Source of the DNA: an uncultured Bacteroidia bacterium
GTDB lineage: Bacteria > Bacteroidota > Bacteroidia > Bacteroidales > UBA932
Assembly (NCBI GenBank): GCA_902789245.1
Contig: CADAND010000004.1
Location: 1-64,000 of the forward strand
Direction of reading: 5' to 3'
DNA length: 64,000 bases
Numbering within the stretch: position 1 is the stretch's first letter; each line of letters begins with the position of its first letter. The position numbers and the translations under genes were made by a program. Of this stretch, positions 14,041 to 23,098 are shown piece by piece. The notes below the pieces were generated by a model that was not told the DNA's origin, searched no databases, and worked only from the letters and a program-made list of their open reading frames with translations.

Positions 14041-16818
14041 ATGGAAGAAGAGAACATCATCACCGAAGAAGAGATCATCGAAGACGAAGACAAGGTCATC
14101 GAAGACGAGGGGGAATCCTCGGGCCGCTTTGACAAGATGCTGGAGGCGGACGCACACAAGTTCAAGCTTTCCGGCATGTTCAAGGACTGGTACCTGGACT
14201 ACGCCTCGTACGTGATCCTGCACCGGGCCGTGCCGCACATCGTGGACGGACTCAAGCCCGTGCAGCGGCGCGTGCTGCATGCCATGTACAAGATGGATGA
14301 CGGCGCCTACACCAAGGTCGCCAACATCGTCGGCCAGGCCATGCAGTACCACCCGCACGGCGACCAGTCCATCCTCGGCGCCCTCGTCCAGCTGGGCCAG
14401 AAAGGCTTCACCGTGGACTGCCAGGGTAACTGGGGCAACATCCTCACCGGCGACTCCAACGCCGCGCCGCGATACATCGAGGCCCGGCTCAGCAAGTTCG
14501 CCAAGGAGGTGGTCTTCGACCCGAAGGTGACGCACTGGATGAACTCCTACGACGGCCGCAACCAGGAGCCGACCGAGCTCCCGGTGCGCTTCCCGCTGCT
14601 GCTCGCGCAGGGCACGGAGGGCATCGGTGTGGGTCTCGCATCCAAGATTCTTCCGCACAACTTCAACGAACTGCTCGACGCCTCCGTCGCCATCCTCGAA
14701 GGCAAGCCCTACGAGATCTACCCCGACTTCCCGACCGGCGGCTTCGCCGACTGCAGCAAGTACATGCAGGGCAAGCGGGGCGGCTCCGTCAAGGTGCGCG
14801 CCCGCATCGAGAAGATCGACAAGAACACCGTGGCCATCACGGAAATCCCCTACGGGAAATACACCAAGGACATCATCGATTCCGTCCTCCGGGCCAAGGA
14901 CAAGGGCAAGATCAAGATCAAGAAGATCGAGGACATGACCACCGACAAGGTGGACATCCTCATCCACCTGCCCAACGACGTCTCCCCGGACAAGACCATC
15001 GACGCCCTGTACGCCTTCACGGACTGCGAAGTCAACATTGCGCCGAACGCCTGCGTGATCAAGGACAACAAGCCGCAGTTCCTGACGGTTCACGACATCC
15101 TCGAGTACGGCACCTACCACACCCGCGACCTGCTGCTCCAGGAGCTGCAGATCAAGCTGGACGAACTGGAGGCCGACTGGCACTACAGCTCCCTGGAGCG
15201 CATTTTCTTCGAGAACCGCATCTACAAGGTCCTCGAGCAGGACCAGAAGGACTGGGAGACGCAGATCCAGGACATCTTCACGCAGATGAAGAACTACCAG
15301 GATCTCTTCCGCCGGGAGATCACCCTGGACGACATCCTCAAGCTCGTAGAGAAGCCGGTCCGCAAGATCTCCAAGTTCGACACCAAGGCCATCGACGAGA
15401 AGATCCTCGCCCTGGAGGAACAGATGGCCGTCGTGCGCGACAACATCGAGCACATCGACCGCTACACCATCGACTGGTTCAAGGCCCTGAAGAAGAAGTA
15501 CGGCAAGGACTATCCGCGCCGCACCGAACTCACGGGCTTCGAGACCATCGCCGCCACCAAGGTCATCAACAACAACGCGAAGCTCTACGCCAACCTCGCG
15601 GAAGGCTTCGTGGGCATCGGCCTCAAGCGCGACGAGGGTGAGTACCTCTGCGACTGCTCCGACCTCTCCGAGATCATCGTCATCGGCCGGGACGGCAAGT
15701 ACCGCATCACCAAGGTGGAGGACAAGGCCTTCTTCGGCAAGGACCTGCTGTACGTGGGCCTGTTCAACCGCGGCGACTCCCGCACCATCTACAACGTCAT
15801 CTACCGCGAAGGCAAGAGCTCCATCTACTACGCGAAACGCTTTGCTGTGACCTCCATCACGCGCGACAAGGAATACGACATCACCACCGGCGAGGACGGC
15901 TCGCAGATCGTCTGGTTCACGGCCAACCACAACGGCGAGGCCGAGACCGTGCGCGTGGCCCTGCGGCCCAAGCCGAAGCTCAAGAAGACCAGCTTCGAGT
16001 ACGACTTCTCGACCCTGGCGGTCAAGAGCAAGACGGCCCGCGGCAACCTCGTGAGCAAGAACGCCATCCGCAACATCACCCTCAAGAGCAAGGGCGTGAG
16101 CACCATCACCGGCAAGGACATCTGGTACGACACCGACATCCAGAAACTCAACGAGGACGGCCACGGCCTGTACCTCGGGCAGTTCAAGGACGACGACAAG
16201 GTGCTCGCCGTGTTCAAGAACGGCACCTTCTACACCACCTCCTTCGACCTGGTCAACCGCTACCAGGGCGACGTCCTGCTGATCGAGAAATTCGACCCGG
16301 ACAAGACCTTCACCGCCCTCTACTGGGACGGCGCGGTCAAGAGTTTCTACGTCAAGCGATTCTCCTTCGTGGTCAGCGACAACACCCCGCTCAGCTTCAT
16401 CTCCGACGCTCCCAAGTCCTACCTGGTGGACCTCAGCGGCGACAAGCACGCCCGCTACGAAGTGGTCTGGAAGCTGGAGGACAAGGAGCCCGAGGCCATC
16501 GAGGCCGAGGAGTGGATCGGCAAGAAGGGCTACGCCGCCAAGGGCAAGAAGTGCGCCGAGCGCGGCGAGGTCAAGAGCGTCCGTTTCGTCGAGCCGCTCA
16601 TCGTCGATGAGCCGGAAGAAGAGGAGATCCCCGATCAGGTCGGGGATGACACGCAGGTTGGGGATGACCAGGAGGTCACTGCTGACGGAACCGTCATTGC
16701 CGACTACGATCGGCAATCTCCAACCCAACCGGTCGTGGAGGACGAACCCGCTCCGGTCAACCCCGACGACATCCCGGACCTCCCCGGTGACATCTTCGAC
16801 GAGCCGACGCTGTTCTAG
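14041..16818 (+). CDS. parC: DNA topoisomerase IV subunit A
   Basis: A 925-residue type IIA topoisomerase subunit that breaks and rejoins DNA. The catalytic tyrosine is Tyr145 in AAPRYIEA. The N-terminal breakage domain begins with LSGMFKDWYLDYASYVILHR after an acidic leader. The C-terminal domain lacks the QRRGGKG box of gyrase, which favours ParC over GyrA. Residues about 862-894 (EIPDQVGDD...) are encoded by two opposed F2 palindromes and look like added sequence in the acidic tail. The final bases and the terminator are duplicated, inverted, at 23090-23241. The ParE partner is not in the window. Confidence 0.92.
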   Translation: MEEENIITEEEIIEDEDKVIEDEGESSGRFDKMLEADAHKFKLSGMFKDWYLDYASYVILHRAVPHIVDGLKPVQRRVLHAMYKMDDGAYTKVANIVGQAMQYHPHGDQSILGALVQLGQKGFTVDCQGNWGNILTGDSNAAPRYIEARLSKFAKEVVFDPKVTHWMNSYDGRNQEPTELPVRFPLLLAQGTEGIGVGLASKILPHNFNELLDASVAILEGKPYEIYPDFPTGGFADCSKYMQGKRGGSVKVRARIEKIDKNTVAITEIPYGKYTKDIIDSVLRAKDKGKIKIKKIEDMTTDKVDILIHLPNDVSPDKTIDALYAFTDCEVNIAPNACVIKDNKPQFLTVHDILEYGTYHTRDLLLQELQIKLDELEADWHYSSLERIFFENRIYKVLEQDQKDWETQIQDIFTQMKNYQDLFRREITLDDILKLVEKPVRKISKFDTKAIDEKILALEEQMAVVRDNIEHIDRYTIDWFKALKKKYGKDYPRRTELTGFETIAATKVINNNAKLYANLAEGFVGIGLKRDEGEYLCDCSDLSEIIVIGRDGKYRITKVEDKAFFGKDLLYVGLFNRGDSRTIYNVIYREGKSSIYYAKRFAVTSITRDKEYDITTGEDGSQIVWFTANHNGEAETVRVALRPKPKLKKTSFEYDFSTLAVKSKTARGNLVSKNAIRNITLKSKGVSTITGKDIWYDTDIQKLNEDGHGLYLGQFKDDDKVLAVFKNGTFYTTSFDLVNRYQGDVLLIEKFDPDKTFTALYWDGAVKSFYVKRFSFVVSDNTPLSFISDAPKSYLVDLSGDKHARYEVVWKLEDKEPEAIEAEEWIGKKGYAAKGKKCAERGEVKSVRFVEPLIVDEPEEEEIPDQVGDDTQVGDDQEVTADGTVIADYDRQSPTQPVVEDEPAPVNPDDIPDLPGDIFDEPTLF
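16625..16723. repeat. pair of F2 palindromes inside parC
   Basis: GATCCCCGATCAGGTCGGGG then ATGAC (16625-16649) is followed by a half copy GGTTGGGGATGAC (16655-16667). A copy in the opposite direction, GTCATTGCCGACTACGATCG then GCAATCTCC, lies at 16692-16720. Two opposed palindromes with a short spacer form a BIME-like unit within the reading frame. Confidence 0.7.
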
Positions 16819-16934
16819 AGCGCCCCACGAATAATCCGTTACAGAAAACGGCTGAATTCAGTTACAGAATCGGGAAAACCCGATTCTGTAACTGTTTTTG
16901 GGCTGATTCTGTTCCGGAATTCCTGCTATCGAAC
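16783..16934 (+). repeat. 152-bp inverted repeat, left copy
   Basis: Matches the reverse complement of 23090-23241 over its whole length, with four substitutions and a four-base hairpin loop that reads AAAA in both copies on the plus strand. It holds the last codons of parC, a terminator hairpin and ten bases that equal the reverse complement of the end of aroE. Confidence 0.95.
16861..16899 (+). terminator. parC intrinsic terminator
   Basis: A perfect 14-bp stem (GTTACAGAATCGGG / CCCGATTCTGTAAC) with an AAAA loop, followed by TGTTTTT. It sits 42 bases after the parC stop codon. Confidence 0.88.
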
Positions 16935-16984
16935 GCTACAGGATGGATGACGCCATCCTTGCTGTCTTGGGGTGCAAATAGAAG

Positions 16985-17443
16985 CTAAAAATCGTAAAGA
17001 TACAGTCCCGTCTCCTCGTCGAATTTGCGGCCGACTTTGGTGTCGCCGAACTTGTCGACCAGCAGTTCGCAGGCGCCGTTGATCCGGGCGCTGAGCAGGT
17101 GGCCGCCGACGCAGCTGTAGTCCGCGCGGCTGCAGGTCGCGTGGACGTGCAGATAGGGCTCTCCGTCTTTCTTGGAGATGTTGCCGGTGATGCCCGTGAT
17201 CTCCATCTGCTCGGAGAAGGTCTTGTCCACGTACTGTTTCGTCGCCGGGTCGTACATCCGGAAGGTGGCCTCGCTGATGGCGCCGATGCCGCGCACCTGG
17301 CCGCAGCGGATATTCATGAGCTTGCAGAAATCGGTGAGGGCCCGCATGAGCTCTTGGTGGTTGTCGATACTGACGATATAGCGCGGATTCCCATCCTCGA
17401 AGAGGTTAGAACTGATGCGTTTGACTTTTTTGTAGTTGTACAT
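16985..17443 (-). CDS. PPC (DUF296) domain protein
   Basis: A 152-residue protein of the PPC/DUF296 family, known from plant AT-hook proteins and also widespread as single-domain bacterial proteins. The conserved metal-site-like HVHATCSRADYSCVGGHLL motif lies near residues 101-119, with GQVRGIGAISEATF earlier. ATG at 17443 was chosen because homology begins there; the longer open frame upstream overlaps the neighbouring membrane-protein gene. The gene follows that membrane protein by four bases. Bacterial PPC proteins are suspected DNA-binding proteins; the role here is unknown. Confidence 0.82.
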   Translation of the reverse strand: MYNYKKVKRISSNLFEDGNPRYIVSIDNHQELMRALTDFCKLMNIRCGQVRGIGAISEATFRMYDPATKQYVDKTFSEQMEITGITGNISKKDGEPYLHVHATCSRADYSCVGGHLLSARINGACELLVDKFGDTKVGRKFDEETGLYLYDF

Positions 17444-17447
17444 GGCT

Positions 17448-18179
17448 TTACCGGGATTTCGAAGAGAACAGGGCGTAGAGCAGCACGGGGACGGTGACCG
17501 GACAGAAGGCCACCAGGCCGATGCCCCGAAGGGTCCGCAGGCAGAGGTAGCCCGGGCGCGCTCCCGAGCGGCGTTTCGCGAGCCACCATTCGCACAGGGT
17601 GCCGGGCAGCAGCGCCAGCAGGATGGCGACGGGAGGCAGGTACCAGCGCATCGTCCGGATGGCAAAATAGACCGCCGCTCCGGCAAAGAGCGTGACCAGC
17701 AGCCCTTCGGCGATGCGGAGGCCGCGCGGGAAACTGTCCCTGAGCCCCTCGGCGGCGCGGACAAGCGGAATGCTGCGCGAACCGAGGAAATACATCAGCA
17801 GCACCAGCAGGACGCCGCCGGAAATCATCATGAAACTGTTCATGCGGCCGAACTGGATCAGCCCTGCCAGGAACGGCTTGGCACCCAGAATGACCAGCAG
17901 TGCGCACAGCAGCAGGAGGCCGCAAATGGCGGGAAACAGGGGGACGCCCTTCTTCGGACAGATCACCAGGCCCGCCAGGGCGACGAGGTTCATGCCGATC
18001 AGGACCCCACCCCAGATGTCCTGGGTCCTCTCCATCAGCTTGCCGGCCGCGCTTTCTTCGAAGACCCCGGCAAGATAGTTCTCGCCGAAGGGAAGGCTGA
18101 AATACAGCAAAGCGGCCAGGATGCCGCAGGACAGCAGCGTCCCCAGCAGGAAGCGGGCAATGACGGAGCCTTTCTTCAT
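17448..18179 (-). CDS. integral membrane protein, function unknown
   Basis: A 243-residue hydrophobic protein with about seven predicted membrane helices, an N-terminal basic anchor (MKKGSVIARFLLG) and no recognisable catalytic motif. It lies three bases downstream of recJ and four bases upstream of the PPC-domain gene on the same strand, so the three genes probably form one transcript. I do not recognise the family. Confidence 0.75.
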   Translation of the reverse strand: MKKGSVIARFLLGTLLSCGILAALLYFSLPFGENYLAGVFEESAAGKLMERTQDIWGGVLIGMNLVALAGLVICPKKGVPLFPAICGLLLLCALLVILGAKPFLAGLIQFGRMNSFMMISGGVLLVLLMYFLGSRSIPLVRAAEGLRDSFPRGLRIAEGLLVTLFAGAAVYFAIRTMRWYLPPVAILLALLPGTLCEWWLAKRRSGARPGYLCLRTLRGIGLVAFCPVTVPVLLYALFSSKSR

Positions 18180-18182
18180 ATT

Positions 18183-19916
18183 TTACAGGATATCCTCCCG
18201 CTCTCGGATGTCGCGGATGCGGAGCTGGATGGAGGCGGAGCCGCGGTAGTAGTTCTCCACGATGGCATAGCAGATGTCGATCGGGTTGCCTTCGCGGATG
18301 TAGTCGTAGTAGTCCGCCATGTTGAAGGCGATGGACGGGATCTGGTGGTAGGGCTGCGACTCCTGGATGAGGTCCAACTTGAGGTGCACGCCGCCCCCGC
18401 CGACCTTGCGGCCCGAGCCGGCGTCATAGACATTCTCGGTCATGAAGATCGGATTGTTGTTGCCGGGCCCGAAGGGCTGGAACTGCTTGAGGATGCGTGA
18501 GAATTTGGGCGTGATCTGGGCGAAGTCCAGCTTCGCGTCGATCTCCACCACCGGGATGAGCATTTCGGACGTGATCTTGCCGGAGATGAACGCGTCCATG
18601 CGCCGGGCGAACTCCTCGAGGTTCTCCTCCTTCATGGTGAGTCCGGCGGCATAGACGTGCCCGCCGAAGTTCTCCAGCAGGTCGGCGCAGTTCTCGATGG
18701 CTTCGTAGAGGTCGAAGCCGGCGATGCTGCGCGCGGACCCCGTCACGAAACCGTTCGACTTGGTCAGCACGACCGTGGGCTTGTAGTAGGCCTCCACGAG
18801 GCGGGAGGCGACGATGCCCACGACGCCCTTGCTCCACTTGGGGTTATAGACGATCGTGGCGTTCTCGCGGGCGAGGCAGGCGCCGGACTGGACCATTTCC
18901 AGGGCTTCCTGGGTGATCTCCCGGTCGATGTTCTTGCGCTCGTTGTTGTTCTCGTTGATCTTCTCGCCGATGCGCATCGCCGTCATCGCGTCCGGGGCCG
19001 TGAGGAGCTCCACCGCGAGGCGCCCGGACTCCATGCGCCCGGCGGCGTTGATGCGCGGACCGATCTTGAAGACGATGTCGTCGATGGAGATGTGGCCCGG
19101 CTCCAGGTTGGAGAGCGTGATCATGGCGGAGAGGCCCTTGCAGGGGCTCTCGTTGAGCTGCTTGAGGCCGAAGTGCGCAAGGATGCGGTTCTCTCCGACC
19201 ATCGTCACGAGGTCGGAGGAAATGCTGACCACGAGCAGGTCGAGCAGCGGGATCAGGGTCTCGAACGGCACGCCGAACTGCTTCGAATAGGCCTGCACGA
19301 GCTTGAAGCCCACGCCGCAGCCGGACAGGTCGTCGAAGGGATACTCGCAGTCCTCCCGCTTGGGGTCCAGCACCGCGACGGCCGCCGGGAGGGAATCCTC
19401 CGGCAGGTGGTGGTCGCAGATGATCACTTCCACGCCCTTGCTGCGGGCGTATTCCACCTTGTCGATGGCCTTGATGCCGCAGTCCAGCGTGATGATCAGC
19501 TTGAAGCCGCCGTCCGCGGCCCAGTCGATGCCCTTGTAGGACACGCCGTAGCCCTCGTCGTAGCGGTCGGGGATGTAGAAGTCCACCTGGTCGGTGAAGC
19601 GCTGAATGAAGGAATAGACGAGCGCGACGGCCGTCGTGCCGTCCACGTCGTAGTCTCCGTACACGAGGATTTTCTCGCGCTGGGTGATGGCGCGGCGCAG
19701 CCGCTCCACCGCCTTGTCCATGTCCTTCATCAGGAAGGGGTCGTGAAGGGCGTCCAGCGAGGGGCGGAAGAAAGAGCGGGCCTGCTCAAAGGTCTCGACG
19801 CCCCGCTTGACGAGGAGTTCGGCCAGCACCTTGTCGATGCCGACCTCCGTCGCGAGCCGTTCGACCTTCGCGGGGTCGGCCGGCTCTTTGAGTATCCACT
19901 TGCATTCTTTCGCCAT
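18183..19916 (-). CDS. recJ: single-stranded-DNA exonuclease RecJ
   Basis: A 577-residue RecJ, a 5'-3' single-strand DNA exonuclease used in recombination and mismatch repair. DHH-family motifs are present: VYGDYDVDGTTA near residue 84 and CDHHLPED near 164. The DHHA1 glycine-rich motif GGHVYAAGLTMK and the C-terminal OB domain are also visible. The ATG at 19916 is the right start: the frame stays open upstream only because it runs antisense through lysS. It is divergent from lysS, with a TATCTTTG box in the shared intergenic region. Confidence 0.94.
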   Translation of the reverse strand: MAKECKWILKEPADPAKVERLATEVGIDKVLAELLVKRGVETFEQARSFFRPSLDALHDPFLMKDMDKAVERLRRAITQREKILVYGDYDVDGTTAVALVYSFIQRFTDQVDFYIPDRYDEGYGVSYKGIDWAADGGFKLIITLDCGIKAIDKVEYARSKGVEVIICDHHLPEDSLPAAVAVLDPKREDCEYPFDDLSGCGVGFKLVQAYSKQFGVPFETLIPLLDLLVVSISSDLVTMVGENRILAHFGLKQLNESPCKGLSAMITLSNLEPGHISIDDIVFKIGPRINAAGRMESGRLAVELLTAPDAMTAMRIGEKINENNNERKNIDREITQEALEMVQSGACLARENATIVYNPKWSKGVVGIVASRLVEAYYKPTVVLTKSNGFVTGSARSIAGFDLYEAIENCADLLENFGGHVYAAGLTMKEENLEEFARRMDAFISGKITSEMLIPVVEIDAKLDFAQITPKFSRILKQFQPFGPGNNNPIFMTENVYDAGSGRKVGGGGVHLKLDLIQESQPYHQIPSIAFNMADYYDYIREGNPIDICYAIVENYYRGSASIQLRIRDIREREDIL

Positions 19917-19922
19917 ATCATA

Positions 19923-19951
19923 CAAAGATAACAAATAATTTCGTAATTTTG
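19923..19951. promoter_or_regulatory. divergent promoter boxes for recJ and lysS
   Basis: Two facing -7 boxes lie in the 42-base gap between the genes: TATCTTTG on the minus strand (19923-19930) for recJ, and TAATTTTG on the plus strand (19944-19951) for lysS. Both match TAnnTTTG. Both would give very short untranslated leaders. Confidence 0.6.
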
Positions 19952-19958
19952 CGCCATT

Positions 19959-21503
19959 ATGGCAGAATATAGCGAACAAGAACTGATCCGCCGCGAATCG
20001 CTGGCGAAACTGAGAGAATTGGGGATCGAGCCGTATCCCGCGGCCGAATATCCCGTGAACGCCACCGCGGCGCAGATCCTGGCAGAGTTCGACCCGGAGA
20101 AGGGCAACCTGCAGGACATCTGCATCGCCGGCCGCCTGATGAGCCGGCGCATCATGGGAGCCGCCTCCTTCGGCGAGCTCCAGGACGAGACCGGCCGCAT
20201 CCAGATCTACGTCAAGCGTGACGAGATCTGCCCCGGCGAGGACAAGACGATGTACAATACCGTCTGGAAGAAACTCATGGACATCGGCGACATCGTCGGC
20301 ATCAAGGGTTTCGCCTTCATCACCCAGACCGGCCAGCTGAGCGTGCATGCCAAGGAGCTGACGCTGCTGAGCAAGTCGCTGCGCGTGCTGCCGATCGTCA
20401 AGGAGCAGGACGGCCAGGTGTTCGACGCCTTCACGGATCCCGAGCTCCGCTACCGCCAGCGCTACGTGGACCTGATCGTCAATCCGCAGGTCAAGGACGT
20501 ATTCTTCAAGCGCGCCAAGATCATCGCGACGATGCGCGAATACTTCAACGCCGCCGGCTGCCTGGAGGTGGAGACCCCCATCCTGCAGGGCATCCCGGGC
20601 GGTGCCACCGCGCGCCCCTTCATCACGCACCACAACGCCCTCGATATTCCCCTCTACCTGCGTATCGCCAATGAGCTGTACCTCAAGCGACTGATCGTGG
20701 GCGGCTATGCCGGCGTGTATGAGTTCGCGAAGGACTTCCGCAACGAGGGCATGGACAAGACGCACAATCCGGAGTTTACCTGTATGGAGATTTATGTGGC
20801 CTACAAGGACTACAACTGGATGATGCGCTTCGTCGAGACCATGCTGGCGAAGATTTCCCTCGCGGTGAACGGCACCACGAAGGTGAAGATAGGTGAGAAC
20901 GAGGTCGATTTCGGCGGGACCTACCGCCGTCTCCCGATCCTCGACGCCATCAAGGAGTACGCCGGCGTGGACGTGAAGGGCATGGACGAGGACGAGCTGC
21001 GTGCCACCTGCAAGAAACTGAACGTGGAGATCGAGCCCTCCATGGGCAAGGGCAAGCTGATCGACGCCATCTTCGGCACTTACTGCGAGGACAAGCTGAT
21101 CCAGCCGACCTTCGTCACCGACTACCCGGTCGAGATGTCTCCGCTGACCAAGCGCCACCGCACCGATCCGACGCTCACCGAGCGTTTCGAGCTCTTCGTC
21201 TGCGGCAAGGAGCTGGCGAACGCCTATTCCGAGCTGAACGATCCGATCGACCAGCTGGAGCGCTTCGAGGAGCAGGCCGCGCTCAAGAGCAAGGGCGACG
21301 ACGAGGCCATGTATATCGACATGGACTTCGTCCGCGCGCTCGAGTACGGCATGCCGCCGACTTCCGGCCTGGGCATGGGTATTGACCGCCTGACGATGTT
21401 CATGACGGGCCAGACCACCATCCAGGATGTGCTCTTCTTCCCGCAGATGCGGCCGGAGAAGGTCTTGAAGAAGGAGAACAAGGAGCAGCAGGCCGACGAG
21501 TAA
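19959..21503 (+). CDS. lysS: lysyl-tRNA synthetase, class II
   Basis: A 514-residue class II lysyl-tRNA synthetase. The N-terminal OB-fold anticodon domain ([20 protein letters not shown] near 50-70) precedes the catalytic core. This includes the motif 1 region ([19 protein letters not shown]), motif 2 ([18 protein letters not shown]) and motif 3 ([15 protein letters not shown] near the end). Length is normal for the family. The SpoU methyltransferase gene follows after 13 bases. Confidence 0.97.
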   Translation: MAEYSEQELIRRESLAKLRELGIEPYPAAEYPVNATAAQILAEFDPEKGNLQDICIAGRLMSRRIMGAASFGELQDETGRIQIYVKRDEICPGEDKTMYNTVWKKLMDIGDIVGIKGFAFITQTGQLSVHAKELTLLSKSLRVLPIVKEQDGQVFDAFTDPELRYRQRYVDLIVNPQVKDVFFKRAKIIATMREYFNAAGCLEVETPILQGIPGGATARPFITHHNALDIPLYLRIANELYLKRLIVGGYAGVYEFAKDFRNEGMDKTHNPEFTCMEIYVAYKDYNWMMRFVETMLAKISLAVNGTTKVKIGENEVDFGGTYRRLPILDAIKEYAGVDVKGMDEDELRATCKKLNVEIEPSMGKGKLIDAIFGTYCEDKLIQPTFVTDYPVEMSPLTKRHRTDPTLTERFELFVCGKELANAYSELNDPIDQLERFEEQAALKSKGDDEAMYIDMDFVRALEYGMPPTSGLGMGIDRLTMFMTGQTTIQDVLFFPQMRPEKVLKKENKEQQADE

Positions 21504-21516
21504 TCCCGACCCCGCC

Positions 21517-22449
21517 ATGCCGGAGCTCATCACATCGCCTTCGAATCCGAAGATCAAACGCCTCCTCGCGCTGCAGCAGAAGTCTTCTGCCCGGCGCGAG
21601 GCCGGTCTTTTCGTCGTCGAAGGTCAGCGTGAGCTTCAGCACTGCATCGATGCCGGCTTCGAGATCGACTCGATTTTCGTCTGTCCCGAAGTGGAGACGG
21701 CGGCAGCCCCTGAAAACCGTAGCCACCCTCGGCTCCGTAAGAGGGAGGGGCCCGCAGGCCTTGGGGAGGAGGCTGCAAGCTCGCTTGCAAGCCTTCGCCC
21801 AAAGGACTGTGGGAGGGGTCCGGCGCAGCCGGACGTTTTCAGGGGCTGGCCGCCGCGGAACGAAGGGCAGACGAAAGAATTTGAAGTCAGCAGGGAGGTA
21901 TATGCGAAGATTGCGATGCGGGAGGGGACCGAGGGGGTGATTGCGGAAGTGAGGACGCCGGAGCGGAAGCTGGAGGATATCGCATTGCCGGAGCGGCCGC
22001 TGGTGGTCGTGCTGGAAAGTGTGGAGAAGCCCGGGAACCTGGGCGCGGTGCTGCGCAGCGCCGATGCGGCGGGGGCCGACGCGGTGCTCATCTGCGACCC
22101 GCTGACCGACCTCTGGAATCCGAACCTGATCCGCGCCTCGATCGGCGCCGTGTTCACGGTGCCCTGCGTCGCCTGCAGCTCCGCCGACGCCATCGCCTTC
22201 CTGAAGGAGCGCGACATCCGCATCCTGACAGCCCAGCTGCAGGATTCCTCCCTCTACTACGACTGCGACATGACCGGCGGCACCGCCATCGTGATGGGCA
22301 CGGAGGCCACCGGCCTCACGCCCGTCTGGCGCGAAGCCGCCGACGCCCATATCCGTATTCCGATGCTCGGCCGCCTGGACTCGCTGAACGTGTCCGTCTC
22401 GGCCGCCATCCTCCTTTTTGAAGCCGTCCGGCAGCGCCAGAATGGATAA
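21517..22449 (+). CDS. SpoU/TrmH-family RNA 2'-O-methyltransferase
   Basis: A 310-residue SPOUT methyltransferase acting on rRNA or tRNA. The N-terminal substrate-binding domain starts ITSPSNPKIKRLLAL. The C-terminal knot carries the three SpoU motifs GNLGAVLRSADAAGAD, MGTEATGLTP and SLNVSVSAAILLFE. Residues about 63-111 are encoded by a 145-bp F3 palindrome, inserted between VCPEVETA and the strand starting KEFEVSREVY, where family members normally have a short link. The frame is kept open, so the protein probably carries a 45-50 residue extra loop. It overlaps aroE by eight bases. Confidence 0.9.
   Translation: MPELITSPSNPKIKRLLALQQKSSARREAGLFVVEGQRELQHCIDAGFEIDSIFVCPEVETAAAPENRSHPRLRKREGPAGLGEEAASSLASLRPKDCGRGPAQPDVFRGWPPRNEGQTKEFEVSREVYAKIAMREGTEGVIAEVRTPERKLEDIALPERPLVVVLESVEKPGNLGAVLRSADAAGADAVLICDPLTDLWNPNLIRASIGAVFTVPCVACSSADAIAFLKERDIRILTAQLQDSSLYYDCDMTGGTAIVMGTEATGLTPVWREAADAHIRIPMLGRLDSLNVSVSAAILLFEAVRQRQNG
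21704..21848. repeat. F3 nested palindrome inside an RNA methyltransferase gene
   Basis: The ends are a perfect 13-bp inverted repeat (CAGCCCCTGAAAA / TTTTCAGGGGCTG), and the centre is a second palindrome around GCAAGCTCGCTTGC. A core at 21717-21754 (GTAGCCACCCTCGGCT... GAGGGAGGGGCCCGC) and a later GTGGGAGGGGTC recur on the opposite strand at 25403-25530. The element lies entirely inside the coding frame. Confidence 0.85.
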
Positions 22450-23098
22450 ATTCGGTCTCATCGGGCATCCCATCGCCCACTCCTCCAGCCCTGCGCTGTT
22501 CACCGCCGCCTACGGCGGGAAATACCGTTATGACCTCATTGAGACGCCTGACTTCGAGCAGGCCTGGGCCCGCTTCCTCGCAGGCTACAAGGCCATCAAC
22601 GTCACCGCGCCGTTCAAGGGAAACGCCTTCGAGCGTGTGGACTGGCGCAGCCCCGAATGCGAGCGCGTAGGGGCCTCAAATTTGATTGTCAAGACGCCGG
22701 ACGGGACGAAGGCCTACAACTCGGATTATCGCGGCGTAAAGTCCCTGCTTGAGCCGCTGGGCTGCCGCACCGCGGCCGTGATCGGCTTCGGCGGAGCCGG
22801 CAAGGCCGCTCTCGCCGCCGCCGAGGACCTCGGTCTGGACACGCGCCTGTACCGCCACGCGGAAGTGGCCGGCGGCGTGAGCGCGGACATCATCATCTAC
22901 ACGCTTCCGCGCGCCGTCGAAGGCATCGACCGCCTCGACTGCGCCCATCTGCTGGAAGCGAATTACAAAGATCCCTGCCTGGCGGGTCGTCCGGGCTACA
23001 TTCCCGGCTCCGCCTGGCTCCTGGCGCAGGCCGTCACCGGCTACGCCCTGATGACGGGCGAGCAGCCGGACGCCGCCGCAATGGCCGCTGTTCGATAG
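22442..23098 (+). CDS. aroE: shikimate dehydrogenase
   Basis: A 218-residue shikimate dehydrogenase, reducing dehydroshikimate with NADPH in aromatic amino-acid synthesis. The substrate site is intact: SSSPALF near residue 16, the catalytic lysine in NVTAPFKG and the aspartate in NSDYRG. A nucleotide-binding loop is at GFGGAGKAAL. It is shorter than many AroE proteins (about 250-280), which is common in Bacteroidota. The stop codon lies in the right copy of the 152-bp inverted repeat. Confidence 0.93.
   Translation: MDKFGLIGHPIAHSSSPALFTAAYGGKYRYDLIETPDFEQAWARFLAGYKAINVTAPFKGNAFERVDWRSPECERVGASNLIVKTPDGTKAYNSDYRGVKSLLEPLGCRTAAVIGFGGAGKAALAAAEDLGLDTRLYRHAEVAGGVSADIIIYTLPRAVEGIDRLDCAHLLEANYKDPCLAGRPGYIPGSAWLLAQAVTGYALMTGEQPDAAAMAAVR

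Noticed and set aside
19917-21557. Extension of recJ to a 1124-residue protein
   Set aside because: The extra part runs antisense through all of lysS and has no RecJ similarity. The ATG at 19916 gives the normal length and has a promoter box in front.
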